DNA from: an uncultured Bacteroidales bacterium
GTDB lineage: Bacteria; Bacteroidota; Bacteroidia; Bacteroidales; Bacteroidaceae
Direction: 5' to 3'
DNA length: 58,021 nt
NCBI GenBank assembly: GCA_902760315.1
Contig: CACWFV010000037.1
Span: forward strand, 1-58,021
Shown here: in pieces, positions 1 to 8,699 of the stretch
Numbering within the stretch: the stretch's first letter is position 1
Layout of the letters: each line of letters starts with the position of its first letter
Program-made: the position numbers and the translations under genes
The notes under the pieces: model-generated
Databases searched by the model: none
What the model was told of the DNA's origin: nothing
The model's input: only the letters and a program-made list of their open reading frames with translations

Positions 1-96
1 CCATTGAGGGTCGTCCTAGACGAGGACGTTGATAGGAGGCAGGTGTAAAGACGGTGACGTCAAAGCCGAGCCTTACTAATTGCCCGAACGCTTTCG
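1..96 (+). rRNA. rrl: 23S ribosomal RNA, 3' end (partial)
   Basis: The first bases match the conserved 3' terminus of bacterial 23S rRNA: the GACGAGGACGTTGATAGG block, a GGTGTAAAG segment, and the terminal CCGAGCCTTACTAATTGCCC segment. Most of the gene lies outside the window. The end is placed just before a heptamer-repeat spacer; the exact processing site is uncertain by several bases. The downstream 5S gene confirms an rRNA operon on the + strand. Confidence 0.9.
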
Positions 97-102
97 CAGT
101 GC

Positions 103-273
103 AATTCTTAATTCTTAATTCTTAATGATTGGGCTGCGCACAGAAACAGTCATACTTTCAGGTGTTGATAGTAATCGACATCTATAGCTTGCTTGTGAAG
201 ATTGTCACCTTATACGGTGCACGCCAATTATGCATTAAGCATTAAGCATTATGCATTATAATTTGTGCATTCG
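103..273. repeat. 23S-5S spacer with two heptanucleotide arrays
   Basis: The 23S-5S spacer carries two 7-bp tandem arrays. Positions 103-126 hold three AATTCTT units. Positions 232-273 hold GCATTAA x2, GCATTAT x2, AATTTGT and GCATTCG, in strict 7-bp register. The DNA between them has no recognisable gene. Similar heptamer arrays with different unit sequences fill other gaps in this window. Confidence 0.7.
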
Positions 274-280
274 AAGATAT

Positions 281-382
<102 letters not shown>

Positions 383-396
383 TTTTCAAGTAGAGA

Positions 397-430
397 GAAG
401 CCCTTGGTCAGAAATGACTGAGGGCTTCTT
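397..430 (+). terminator. Intrinsic terminator of the rRNA operon
   Basis: A 14-bp stem, GAAGCCCTTGGTCA (397-410) with TGACTGAGGGCTTC (415-428), closes on a GAAA loop and ends in TT. It sits 15 bp after the 5S gene on the + strand. Confidence 0.8.
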
Positions 431-484
431 CGTGTTATGTTGTTGCCGATGGAATACCTTTCCTTTTTTGTATGATCTATAGAA

Positions 485-521
485 AGAAGCCCCAGAGTCT
501 TATTGACTCAGAGGGCTTCTT
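485..521. terminator. Hairpin between rRNA operon and LruC gene, probably bidirectional
   Basis: The inverted repeat AAGCCCCAGAGTC (487-499) with GACTCAGAGGGCTT (505-518) repeats the stem base of the rRNA terminator just upstream. It lies 31 bp past the stop codon of the minus-strand gene at 553, so on the minus strand it would follow that gene and end in CTTCTTTCT. Confidence 0.6.
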
Positions 522-552
522 CCGTGTTTCGTACTCTTATGTAACTTTCTTT

Positions 553-1821
553 TTAGATGTGGCTTGACAGGTAACTTGTAGGCCAGATATTAATGGTGGA
601 TTTAACGGAGCCCTTGCTTCCTCCAACTGTCAGCGTGATTTCTACTGGAGCGTGGATGATGGTTTTTTCTGCATTCGGTGTTACCAGTGTGGCATCCATG
701 CTGGTGTTGCTATAGTTGATGGAGTTGGCGAAGTGGCTGTGGTTGCCTGAACATAACACACTGATTTTGTTAGTCTGTCCGTCAAGGTCTATCTGTGTGC
801 GAGTGTTGTTATTGTCAATCTCGAATGCACGGATGGTGATTGGCTTTTCGGTTGCGAATTTCAGTACGCCGTCTTTCATGCCTTGCTGCTCAAAGGTGAT
901 GACATAGCGTTTGCTGCCAACGTTCATATATACGGCAGTACCCCATTCGTCAGGCTGTGCCTCTTCGTCACTCCAGTACGTTGTGTGCCACCATGATTGC
1001 TCCGGTTCCTCACCTACGACATAGTGCATAAAGGTAGGATACCAGTTGCGCATCTTCTCTTTCTCTACTACCCAGCTGTAGTCTACGTCTACGCACAGTT
1101 TCTCAGCGGGTTGTCCTTTCTTTGCAGTCAATGCCAGTGGGTTGTCTTCGGCATAGATGGGTATATCGATGAGTGAAGGGGCGGTGTTACTTGTGTTCTT
1201 TACTTTCAACGCATAGAATACGGGATTATGGTCTTTTCGCCAGTCAGCGGCATTTTCACCTTCCTTCGGTTTACTAACGGTGTTAATGAAGTCTTTTTGT
1301 GTTACACCGAACAGTTCGTGCACTTCAAAACCCTCTCCTTCGGCCTCAGGCTCCGTACTTCCCACGAATATCTTTTTATGGGCCCCAGTAGCTCTTACTA
1401 TCAGATAGAAGGTGGAGTAGCCCTCATCATCAGCCTCCTGCACCAATTTCGCATCAAAAACGATGTCGTTATAGTCAAAGTCGCTGTTTTGGCTGACGGT
1501 AAGGTCTTCCGCAATAATACGCTTGAATCCTGAAGCCATTAGGTCTTCTATGGAGAGATTCACAATGTCCTCACCCAGAGCCAGTAGTTGTTCGTTCGAC
1601 TGCGCAGCCCGTCGCTCTGTGTTTCGCGTTGTGCTGGTTTCAAATCCCCAGTCTTGGTTACTGTCTGGTTCCCCAAACTCAGAGATGAATGCCTGTTTGA
1701 ATGCATCATGTGCTTTCTCCTCAGGGCTTACCGGATTACTATAGCTTGTATCCTTTGAGCAACTGACGAAAGCGGTTGTTAGTGCCAACACAACCAGCAA
1801 TAATACTTGTCGTCTTTTCAT
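553..1821 (-). CDS. LruC/DUF4842-type surface lipoprotein
   Basis: A 422-aa protein with a lipoprotein signal: basic MKRRQ, a hydrophobic core, and a lipobox ending at Cys21 (FVSC). Near residues 54-60 is the motif DSNQDWGF, and near residue 115 DFDYNDIVFD. Both are hallmarks of LruC/DUF4842 domains found in Bacteroidetes secreted proteins. The remaining ~290 residues are beta-rich without catalytic motifs that I recognise. The gene is monocistronic, with its own promoter at 1875-1906 and a hairpin after its stop. The exact role of the family is unknown; a surface-exposed structural or binding protein is an inference. Confidence 0.8.
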   Translation of the reverse strand: MKRRQVLLLVVLALTTAFVSCSKDTSYSNPVSPEEKAHDAFKQAFISEFGEPDSNQDWGFETSTTRNTERRAAQSNEQLLALGEDIVNLSIEDLMASGFKRIIAEDLTVSQNSDFDYNDIVFDAKLVQEADDEGYSTFYLIVRATGAHKKIFVGSTEPEAEGEGFEVHELFGVTQKDFINTVSKPKEGENAADWRKDHNPVFYALKVKNTSNTAPSLIDIPIYAEDNPLALTAKKGQPAEKLCVDVDYSWVVEKEKMRNWYPTFMHYVVGEEPEQSWWHTTYWSDEEAQPDEWGTAVYMNVGSKRYVITFEQQGMKDGVLKFATEKPITIRAFEIDNNNTRTQIDLDGQTNKISVLCSGNHSHFANSINYSNTSMDATLVTPNAEKTIIHAPVEITLTVGGSKGSVKSTINIWPTSYLSSHI

Positions 1822-2206
1822 TGTCTTATTATAGTTATATGGTTAATAAAATAGGTTAATATGTTATATGCCTGCAAAGATAGTGAATAATGGTCAGAAT
1901 GCCAAAAAAAATTGTCGAAATATCTTAACACTACGTTGGGTATTTCGACTTTGCTGCATGGTTTGGTGAATCCTGCATGCAGCCGCGCAATCAAAGGAAC
2001 AGTCCCTTGATGGCTTCAAAGTGGGAGAATAATTTACTATTGAAGATTGATTATTTGTAAATAATATGTGCTAGGTAACAATTTTTTTTATTACTTTTGT
2101 ACCAAAATTGTTGAGAATTACTTCATAAACTAAGTATAGCTTCTTTCTATGTATGGAAGAGAGTAAATTTTTCAGCTAATTCTGAATACCACTAAAAAAG
2201 AACACA
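1822..2206. other. Intergenic region between divergent LruC and rhomboid genes
   Basis: A 385-bp AT-rich spacer with no open gene. It contains the minus-strand promoter described at 1875-1906, a small imperfect hairpin (ATCAAAGG...CCCTTGAT, about 1989-2010), and a + strand TACTTTTG element at 2092-2099 that could be the -7 box for the rhomboid gene, without a clear -33 box. Confidence 0.5.
1875..1906 (-). promoter_or_regulatory. Bacteroidetes-type promoter for the LruC lipoprotein
   Basis: Read on the minus strand, TTTG (1903-1906) is followed after 20 bp by TATCTTTG (1875-1882), matching the TTTG-N19-21-TAnnTTTG consensus. It lies about 55 bp upstream of the start codon at 1821. Confidence 0.65.
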
Positions 2207-3772
2207 GTGTTTGAGAATATAAAAATAAATAAATCAAAATGGCTACGGAATTATATGATGATAGTATCATATCTTGTAGCATTAGTTACGACAATAGGAT
2301 TGTTGTCGTATTTTCTAGATTTCGGAGGGCAATTGTCTGAATTAAGATTTATCTTATTTTTTGTTTGTGTATTTGTTTGTATTTTATTCGTCCGCCGATG
2401 GGTGAGAGTTATAAATGATTATGATACACGTTCATTTGTTTATACTATATTTGGGATAGGAGTTCTTTTGCCCTCATTAATACTTTCTGAAATAACTCAT
2501 GAACTTCGGCATCCAATGGCAGAATTTGCTACCATGTATGATGCAATACAGAGTGGCGAGGAATATATCCATGTAAAAAATGTAGGGATAGACACTTCGC
2601 GTCATGGTGTATTCATGACATATCGTGTTATTCCAAGAAGATATCAACATTCTGAGATTGAACATGTTGTTTTTGTAACCTTTCAAATAAAAAATGTAAA
2701 GAATGCCTTTTGGGGATATACATTGAATAGTTGTTGTATGTCGCCGAAAGATAACGAAAAACGGGCTGCTTTTTTTTCATCTTTGGATGAGAAGATAAAA
2801 ACACATGCTATTCCCCATGGGGAAGGATATTATAGAAGAATAATGTCGAAAACAGAGGACTATGATGCATTTATGAATGCTTGTCGCAACATAAATATTC
2901 CAATAGAATCTCCTGTGTTTTTTACGAATCTAATGAGCTCTACCAAGGATAATATAATTCGTGAACTAAAATGGATGTTCATTACTATGTTTGCGAGCTT
3001 ATTTATCATCTTATTGGTTTTCTTGTTTGCCAAGAAAGATAGAAGTCAATCATCCATCAATAAAGAAATTAAGCGAGAACGTAGTCAGGCAATAGCTTAT
3101 ATTAGTAATAGAAACAATTGGCCTCATATATTATTATTTATACTTTTTGTAGGCTATTTTCTTATGATGTTGGCAGGAGGATATAATGATGTGTATGGCG
3201 GAATACATCTTGGACAGATGCAACAATGGGGAGCTATCTCTAAATATTTGTGTATCGACCGATGCGAATTTTGGCGATTAATATCCTATTCTTTTGTACA
3301 CGTAAGTATCTGGCATCTTGCGGTAAATCTGGTGCTTTTTGCGCTTTTCGTCTATTTTTATTCTGGTCTTTTACGTTCGTGGTTGCTATGGATTGTATTC
3401 ATATGCACATCAATAGCAGTTGGTCTTATGTTTATTTTGTTGTATCCACATGAGATGTTGTTAGGTGCATCTGGTGGAATCATGGGATTATACGGCTATC
3501 GGATAGGAAAGGGTATTGATACTCTTATTGATGATATAAAAAAGCGACCAAAGAAGAAAAACAAAACGAAGACTAATATAGTAGCAATGTTATTCGTCCT
3601 GATGGGGACTGCTGGCGCTTGTATAATATTGCCAACAATCATCATCGTTTTAATAATTGGTATAAACCTGACAGTTTATATTACTGGCTTGCTTGGGGGA
3701 ATATTCATGTGGTATATTATCAAGAGAATCTGTCCATCCGAGTGCCTTAAACAAGGACAACGTTTGTTCTAA
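2207..3772 (+). CDS. Rhomboid-fold membrane protein with extended N-terminus, probably lacking the catalytic histidine
   Basis: A 521-aa polytopic membrane protein. Residues 1-280 hold two N-terminal membrane segments, a soluble region and a further membrane segment. Residues ~310-505 form a rhomboid core. The TM2 motif HVSIWHLAVN matches the HxxxN signature and the TM4 motif GASGG carries the nucleophile Ser422. In the last helix, where rhomboids have AHxxGLxxG, this protein reads VYITGLLGG, so the expected catalytic His is Tyr491. That suggests a pseudoprotease or altered chemistry. The start is GTG at 2207; no ATG fits before residue 17. The base composition is more AT-rich than its neighbours, which hints at transfer. 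The gene stands alone. Confidence 0.72.
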   Translation: MFENIKINKSKWLRNYMMIVSYLVALVTTIGLLSYFLDFGGQLSELRFILFFVCVFVCILFVRRWVRVINDYDTRSFVYTIFGIGVLLPSLILSEITHELRHPMAEFATMYDAIQSGEEYIHVKNVGIDTSRHGVFMTYRVIPRRYQHSEIEHVVFVTFQIKNVKNAFWGYTLNSCCMSPKDNEKRAAFFSSLDEKIKTHAIPHGEGYYRRIMSKTEDYDAFMNACRNINIPIESPVFFTNLMSSTKDNIIRELKWMFITMFASLFIILLVFLFAKKDRSQSSINKEIKRERSQAIAYISNRNNWPHILLFILFVGYFLMMLAGGYNDVYGGIHLGQMQQWGAISKYLCIDRCEFWRLISYSFVHVSIWHLAVNLVLFALFVYFYSGLLRSWLLWIVFICTSIAVGLMFILLYPHEMLLGASGGIMGLYGYRIGKGIDTLIDDIKKRPKKKNKTKTNIVAMLFVLMGTAGACIILPTIIIVLIIGINLTVYITGLLGGIFMWYIIKRICPSECLKQGQRLF

Positions 3773-3998
3773 TTACCAACATTATATTTAGATAGTGTTT
3801 CTACTTGCCCACGCAGAATCTACTTTCCGATGCAGAATCTAATATCTGCAAATATAATCCGCTGATATGCAGGGGATGTCACTCACCTCTGATTGAGGGA
3901 AGCGGTTCGCGTGCGCGGGATGGGCGTTCCTTGCAACGGGAATAGCTGATACGGCGATGGGAACAGCTGATATGGCAATGGGAACAGTTGATATGGGA

Positions 3999-4036
3999 AA
4001 AAGTGGTAGGACTTTCTGAAAAGTCGTACCACTTTT
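3999..4036. repeat. Long hairpin inside the 21-bp array
   Basis: AAAAGTGGTAGGACTTT (3999-4015) pairs with AAAGTCGTACCACTTTT (4020-4036) with one mismatch in 17 bp and a CTGA loop. It could act as a terminator for the rhomboid gene, but it lies about 230 bp past the stop codon. Confidence 0.7.
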
Positions 4037-4058
4037 TGGTGGGAACAGCTAATACGCA

Positions 4059-4080
4059 CAAAATTCTCTAGAGAATTTTG
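4059..4080. repeat. 22-bp perfect palindrome
   Basis: Positions 4059-4080 are a perfect palindrome centred on CTCTAGAG with AAAATT/AATTTT shoulders. It is flanked on both sides by units of the 21-bp array. It could be a dimer-binding operator or a cruciform; nothing else identifies it. Confidence 0.7.
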
Positions 4081-4209
4081 CGTGTATACAGCTAACTCGT
4101 CATCGGCTACAGCTGTCTTGTCAGTGGGACAAGCTAATACGCGGAGGGAGCAGTCTGTCTTTGGCGCATATATAATGTACATGCGCATGGGTGCGTCGCT
4201 TGCGAGTAC

Positions 4210-4463
4210 TTTTCAAAAAATAACCTTCACCTTCACCAACGAGGCTGGAAATGCCGTGTACAAAGGCTTTCCGCCCACCATCACCCCTGTCTCAACCTTC
4301 ATCTATCCTTCACCGAACCTTCACCCGCGCATGACAGGCGAATGACGGGTGAAGGATGGGTGAAGGTTCTGCATACCCTTCGCGCCCGCAGGTAACGCCC
4401 GCGAACCTTTATTTACAGGGACTTTCCGCATCAGCGGTGAAGGTGAAGGATATTTTTTGAAAA
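4210..4463. mobile_element. 254-bp MITE-like element with 28-bp terminal inverted repeats
   Basis: The ends (4210-4237 and 4436-4463) are inverted copies matching at 27 of 28 positions; each contains TTTTCAAAAAATA and CCTTCACCTTCACC or the complement. A nested imperfect inverted repeat uses the same CCTTCACC motif (4293-4314 against 4346-4368). No open gene lies inside and no target-site duplication is evident. It may be a non-autonomous transposable element or a large structured RNA. Confidence 0.65.
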
Positions 4464-4561
4464 CCGTTTTTTATCATATAGTAATTAAGGTGGTAACGCC
4501 TTTATGATGACAGTGAAACGCCCAATACAATATTTCTCCTGCGCGTGCGTTATAATAAGGT

Positions 4562-5683
4562 ATGCAGTGGACTGACCGTATCAGACAAGTGAAAATCATG
4601 TTGGTGGTGGCTGCGGTGATTATTGCCGTGGCGTCGCTGCTGGTGTCGCATTTCCTGGTGCGCGACTTGTCGATAGAAGAGCGCCACCGCATGGAAGTGT
4701 GGGCTCAGGCCTTGCGTACGCTGAATGAAGTGGAGGATGGTCCGGCGCTCTCATTAGTTCTCAGCGTGATGGAGGGTAATAATACCATTCCTGTTATTGT
4801 GGTGAACGATGACGGCAGCATATACGACTTCCGTAACATTGACGATTCTACCCAACTGAAAGACTATGCGCATAGCATGATTATGGCGGGTGATACGATT
4901 CGTATTGACAGTCAGCTGGTGTGCTACGACGAGTCCATCATGCTGAAGCGCCTGCAGGCCTGGCCCTACGTGCAGTTAGGCATCGTGCTGATATTCGTGG
5001 TGGTGGCTATCTTTGCCCTGCTATCCTCCAAGCGTGCCGAGCAGAATAAGGTGTGGGTGGGGCTGTCGAAGGAGACGGCCCACCAGTTGGGCACCCCAGT
5101 GTCGAGCCTGATGGCGTGGGTAGAGATGCTCAAGGAGCAATATCCCGACGACGACCTGCTGCCGGAGATGGACAAAGACGTGAAGCGCCTGCAGCTGATT
5201 GCCGACCGTTTCTCGAAGATAGGGTCGCTGCCTGAGCCTGTGGAGGCATCGATGAATAGTGTACTTGACCACGTGGTAGACTATATGGATCGCCGTACTT
5301 CGAACCAGGTGCAGATGATACGCCGCATGCCTGACCATGAGGTGATATTGAAGATGAACGCCTCGCTGTTTGAGTGGGTGGTGGAGAATCTCTGTAAGAA
5401 CGCCGTAGATGCCATGGAGGGCAAGGGTACTATTACGCTGACCTTGACGGACGAGGAACACCGCGTGGTGATAGAGGTTCAGGATACCGGTAAGGGCATC
5501 AAGAAAAAAGATATCAACAGCGTGTTTACTCCTGGCTTCACCACGAAGAAGAGAGGGTGGGGACTTGGACTCTCGCTGGCAAAGCGTATCGTTGAAGAGT
5601 ATCATAAAGGCCGTATCTTTGTCAAACAGTCAGAGATTGGCAAAGGTACGACCTTCCGTATTGAGATGCCAAAGGGCTGTTAG
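4562..5683 (+). CDS. Membrane sensor histidine kinase (orphan)
   Basis: A 373-aa kinase. TM1 is at about residues 10-33 and TM2 at about 138-157, with a ~100-residue extracytoplasmic sensor between them. The cytoplasmic part has the H-box ETAHQLGTPVSS with phospho-acceptor His174, the N-box NLCKNAVDAM with Asn280, then DTGKGI and GLGLSLAKRI of the ATPase domain. The H-box variant AHQLGTP is common in Bacteroidetes kinases. No response regulator is adjacent, so the partner is unknown. The ATG at 4562 is the first start with a full membrane segment. The stop lies inside a heptamer array that runs to the convergent gene's stop. Confidence 0.9.
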   Translation: MQWTDRIRQVKIMLVVAAVIIAVASLLVSHFLVRDLSIEERHRMEVWAQALRTLNEVEDGPALSLVLSVMEGNNTIPVIVVNDDGSIYDFRNIDDSTQLKDYAHSMIMAGDTIRIDSQLVCYDESIMLKRLQAWPYVQLGIVLIFVVVAIFALLSSKRAEQNKVWVGLSKETAHQLGTPVSSLMAWVEMLKEQYPDDDLLPEMDKDVKRLQLIADRFSKIGSLPEPVEASMNSVLDHVVDYMDRRTSNQVQMIRRMPDHEVILKMNASLFEWVVENLCKNAVDAMEGKGTITLTLTDEEHRVVIEVQDTGKGIKKKDINSVFTPGFTTKKRGWGLGLSLAKRIVEEYHKGRIFVKQSEIGKGTTFRIEMPKGC

Positions 5684-5721
5684 CTCTTGGCTGTTAGCTA
5701 TTAGCTGTTGGCTGTTAGCTT
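5673..5721. repeat. Heptamer array filling a convergent gene junction
   Basis: Seven-base units TTAGCTC, TTGGCTG, TTAGCTA, TTAGCTG, TTGGCTG and TTAGCTT run in register from 5680 to 5721. They overlap the kinase stop codon and touch the stop of the acyl-CoA synthetase on the other strand. The array occupies the entire gap. Confidence 0.75.
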
Positions 5722-7448
5722 TATACTACTTCAATTCCCTGCTCCTCGCAGAGCTTCAGACTCATTTCCTTCAGTTTGAACTTCTGGATTTTGCCAGAGC
5801 CTGTCAGTGGGAACTCCTTGATAAAGAATACGTACTTGGGTATCTTGTAGCGTGCTATCTTGCCACGGCAGAACAGCTGCACGTCCTCAGGTGTCATCGT
5901 GACGCCTTCCTCCAGGATGATGAACGCACCCACGGCCTCGCCGTATTTCTTCGACGGAACGGCAGCCACTTGTACGTCGCGAATGCCCGGCATGTGGTAG
6001 AGAAACTCCTCAATCTCGCGCGGATAGATGTTCTCGCCGCCACGTATAATCATGTCCTTAATGCGTCCTGTGATGCGATAGAAGCCCTGCTCGTCCTTGA
6101 CGCCCAGGTCGCCGGAGTGCAGATAGCCATTCTTGTCGATGACCTCGGCCGTTGCCTGCGGGTTCTTGTAGTAGCCCTTCATGACGTTGAAGCCCTTGCA
6201 GCACATCTCGCCCTGCACGCCCACGGGGCACTCCTCGCCTGTCTCCGGGTCCAGCACCTTGACGTCAACAAACGGATAGTCGCGTCCTACGGTGGTGCAG
6301 CGCTGCTCGAAGGTGTCGTTCAGACAAGTCTGCGTCATTCCCGGCGACGACTCGGTGAGTCCGTAGACGCTGGTAATGGTCATGTACATCTTCTCCGAGA
6401 CCTGCTTCATCAGTTCCACCGGACAGAGCGAGCCCGCCATGATGCCGGTGCGCAGGCAGGAGAGGTCGAACATATCGAACATCGGGTGGTTCAGTTCGGC
6501 AATAAACATGGTGGGTACGCCATAGACCGCCGTACACCTTTCTTTATGTATAGAGGCCAGCACCACCAGCGGGTCGAACTTCTCAACCATCACCTCCGTG
6601 CAGCCGTGCGTCAGACAGTTCATCGTGGCCAGCACCACGCCGAAGCAGTGGAACAGCGGCACGCAGACGCAGAGTTTGTCGTCCTGCGTAAATCCCATGT
6701 TCTCGCCCGTGAAGTAGCCATCGTTTGAGATGCCGTAGTGCGTCAGCATGACACCCTTGGGAAATCCCGTCGTGCCGCTGGTGTACTGCATGTTGCAGAC
6801 GTCATGGCAGCTGACCTGTTTTTTCATCTCGTTGAGCGTGTCGTCCTCGATGTTCTGTCCCAGCAGCAGCAGTTCGGCCGTGTTGTACATGCCGCGGTAC
6901 TTCTCCATACCTATATATACCACGTTCTTCAGATGCGGGAAACGCTCCGAGTTCAGGTGGCCGCGCTCACACGTCTTCAGCTCAGGCAGCATGGTGTAGG
7001 TCATGTCCACGTAGTTGCAGTCCCATGTGCCGTCGGTAATGCAGAGCACCTCCATGTCAGAGTCTTTGCAGAGATACTCCAGCTCGTTCTGCTTATAGTT
7101 GGTGTTCACCGTCACCAGCACGGCACCTATCTTGGCCGTGGCGTAGAGGAATGTCAGCCAGTCTGGTACGTTGGTGGCCCAGATGCCCACGTTGGAGCCC
7201 TTCTTCACGCCAATGCTGATGAGGCCCTTGGCCAGGTTGTCCACACGCTGGTTGAAGGTGCTCCAGGTAAATCGCAGGTTGCGGTCACTATAGACGATGT
7301 ATTCCTTGTCGGGCGTCGTCTCGGCCCAGTGCTCCAGCCATTGTCCGAGCGTCCACTCATGGAGTTTGTAGCCCGCGCTGCCTGTCTCGGCAGGATATGT
7401 TCTGTCGGGCAATGGCCTGCCCGCCATGTCAAGTCTTGCGTTGCTCAT
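5721..7448 (-). CDS. AMP-binding acyl-CoA synthetase (fatty-acid--CoA ligase family)
   Basis: A 575-aa adenylate-forming enzyme expected to activate a medium- or long-chain carboxylic acid with ATP and CoA in the cytoplasm. The P-loop-like motif [13 protein letters not shown] lies near the middle. The A5-type motif [10 protein letters not shown], the hinge region [18 protein letters not shown] and the C-terminal Lys motif [12 protein letters not shown] follow in the expected order. The length is normal. It is transcribed just after the cupin regulator gene (8-bp gap), which probably controls it. The chain-length preference cannot be read from the sequence; propionate or other short acids are less likely from the family resemblance. 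Confidence 0.88.
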   Translation of the reverse strand: MSNARLDMAGRPLPDRTYPAETGSAGYKLHEWTLGQWLEHWAETTPDKEYIVYSDRNLRFTWSTFNQRVDNLAKGLISIGVKKGSNVGIWATNVPDWLTFLYATAKIGAVLVTVNTNYKQNELEYLCKDSDMEVLCITDGTWDCNYVDMTYTMLPELKTCERGHLNSERFPHLKNVVYIGMEKYRGMYNTAELLLLGQNIEDDTLNEMKKQVSCHDVCNMQYTSGTTGFPKGVMLTHYGISNDGYFTGENMGFTQDDKLCVCVPLFHCFGVVLATMNCLTHGCTEVMVEKFDPLVVLASIHKERCTAVYGVPTMFIAELNHPMFDMFDLSCLRTGIMAGSLCPVELMKQVSEKMYMTITSVYGLTESSPGMTQTCLNDTFEQRCTTVGRDYPFVDVKVLDPETGEECPVGVQGEMCCKGFNVMKGYYKNPQATAEVIDKNGYLHSGDLGVKDEQGFYRITGRIKDMIIRGGENIYPREIEEFLYHMPGIRDVQVAAVPSKKYGEAVGAFIILEEGVTMTPEDVQLFCRGKIARYKIPKYVFFIKEFPLTGSGKIQKFKLKEMSLKLCEEQGIEVV

Positions 7449-7456
7449 CTTATTTA

Positions 7457-8041
7457 TTAAAAAGGAATATACACTACAGCCAGTATCTTTGCGCTCTTGC
7501 CCGGTGCTCCATGCACGTGGTGCTTGACGATGGAGTCGTAGTAGATGCTGTCGCCCTCGTGCAGGCTATAGGTCTCCTTGCCATAGACGATTTCTATCTC
7601 GCCCTGCATGACGTAGATGAACTCCTCGCCCTCGTGGGCCGATAGTTGGAACTCAGGACTCTCCTCTGGGTTGATGTCGATAATGAATGGCTCCATGTGG
7701 CGCCCCGCCTTTTGCTGTGCCAGCGGGTGATACTCCATGTGCTTGCGGGCGTCGGTGGCGCCATTGCTGAAGCTGATGCTGCTCTCGGCCTCGCGGTCCT
7801 TGGCACGGGTGACGATGGGCCCTAGGGCGTCGCTGTCGTCCATGAATGTTCCCAGACGGACGCCCAGTGCACGGGCTATCTTAATCAGCGGCCCCAGTGA
7901 GGGCAGGTTGACGTCGTTCTCAATACTATTGATTTGCTCTGCGGACAGTCCGCTACGCTCAGCAATTTCCTCTATGCTGAGATTCTTCGTTTCTCTGATT
8001 CCCTTGATTTTGGAACCTATTAAAGAGTTATTGTTTGACAT
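7457..8041 (-). CDS. XRE-family transcriptional regulator with C-terminal cupin domain
   Basis: A 194-aa protein. Residues ~8-65 are a helix-turn-helix of the XRE/Cro type ([20 protein letters not shown]). Residues ~115-190 are a Cupin_2 sensor domain with [15 protein letters not shown] and HHVHG metal-binding-like histidines. The start at 8041 (MSNNNSLIG) is chosen; an upstream in-frame extension would run into the promoter region. A TACTTTTG -7 element lies at 8070-8077 on the minus strand. It leads an operon with the acyl-CoA synthetase, so it likely senses a small-molecule ligand and regulates that gene. Confidence 0.88.
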   Translation of the reverse strand: MSNNNSLIGSKIKGIRETKNLSIEEIAERSGLSAEQINSIENDVNLPSLGPLIKIARALGVRLGTFMDDSDALGPIVTRAKDREAESSISFSNGATDARKHMEYHPLAQQKAGRHMEPFIIDINPEESPEFQLSAHEGEEFIYVMQGEIEIVYGKETYSLHEGDSIYYDSIVKHHVHGAPGKSAKILAVVYIPF

Positions 8042-8146
8042 ACCATTGTTTGTATTTCGTGTTGGCTGGCAAAAGTACAAAAAAAAAGTGTATTGCCGAA
8101 AGAGTTTGGGAATATTAACAATTAGAATGTAAAAAAACACTAATAT

Positions 8147-8180
8147 ATTGTGAATATATGAAAAAAACTTCGTACCTTTG
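8147..8180 (+). promoter_or_regulatory. Probable promoter of the DUF177-rpmF-fabH-era-der operon
   Basis: TACCTTTG at 8173-8180 is a good -7 element. The best -33 candidate is ATTG at 8147-8150, 22 bp upstream, which is weak. The start codon follows at 8199. Confidence 0.45.
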
Positions 8181-8198
8181 CAGGCCAAAAGTGTGATT

Positions 8199-8699
8199 AT
8201 GTGTAGTTTGGAGCAATTGAAGATAGATCTGAAAGGTATGACCGAGCCGTCAATGGTTTTGGAATACGACCTTGGCGACCATTATTTCAGTGCTCTGGAC
8301 GGCTCACAGTTGGAGCATGGAGCCTTGCACGTGTCGGTGTCTATACGCAAGATGACCGGCTTTTTCGAACTCCAGTTCCATACCACGGGTGTCGTAACCG
8401 TCAGCTGCGACCGTTGTCTTGACGACATGGAGCAGCCGATAGAGGCCGACAACCAGCTGGTGGTCAAGTTGGGCGACACATACAGCGATGACGATGACAC
8501 CGTGACCATTGACGAGAACGAAGGAATGCTCGACCTGTCGTGGTTCATCTATGAGTTTGCGATGCTGGCCATACCCATCAAGCACGTTCATGCACCTGGA
8601 AAATGCAATAGTGCGATGACGCAGAAGCTGGAAGAGCTGAGCGGCGCTGTCCGAAGCGGGAGGCAGAGACGGTCGTTGACCCGCGCTGGGAGAAACTAA
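8199..8699 (+). CDS. DUF177 (YceD-like) protein, C-terminus probably frameshifted
   Basis: A 166-aa protein of the DUF177/YceD family, usually encoded just before rpmF and linked to 23S rRNA metabolism. The family signature CDRCLDDMEQPI is present, as is KHVHAPGKC. The start at ATG 8199 follows the promoter; a TTG 21 bases upstream is less likely. The natural C-terminus ETVVDPRWEKLKNLKV is found in another frame ending at 8716, just before rpmF. The annotated end (VRSGRQRRSLTRAGRN) is therefore probably an out-of-frame tail after a small indel near 8650-8665. Confidence 0.82.
   Translation: MCSLEQLKIDLKGMTEPSMVLEYDLGDHYFSALDGSQLEHGALHVSVSIRKMTGFFELQFHTTGVVTVSCDRCLDDMEQPIEADNQLVVKLGDTYSDDDDTVTIDENEGMLDLSWFIYEFAMLAIPIKHVHAPGKCNSAMTQKLEELSGAVRSGRQRRSLTRAGRN

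Larger units (their letters stand above)
3938..4150. repeat. Degenerate 21-bp phased repeat array
   Basis: An AGCT(G/A)A(T/C) core recurs at 3944, 3965 and 3986 inside the 21-bp unit GGGAACAGCTGATAYGGCRA, then at 4047, 4090, 4111 and 4132, the last three again exactly 21 bp apart. The hairpin and palindrome sit in the middle. The last units read ACAGCTGTCTTG and CAAGCTAATAC. The same cores, including GCTGTCTTG, occur in the array at 35322-35398. Confidence 0.75.
3773..4561. other. Repeat-rich spacer between rhomboid and histidine kinase genes
   Basis: No convincing gene lies in these 789 bp. From left to right it contains a 21-bp-phased AGCTGAT/AGCTAAT array (3944-4150), a long hairpin (3999-4036), a 22-bp perfect palindrome (4059-4080), and a 254-bp element with 28-bp terminal inverted repeats (4210-4463). 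Open frames here are by-products of the repeats. Confidence 0.7.

Noticed and set aside
3883-4188. Minus-strand frame with PYQLFPL-type heptapeptide repeats
   Set aside because: The heptapeptides are the 21-bp array translated; no family match and no ribosome-binding site.
4082-4345. 87-codon + strand frame in the MITE-like element
   Set aside because: It ends inside a terminal-repeat structure and its frame follows repeat sequence; no protein features.
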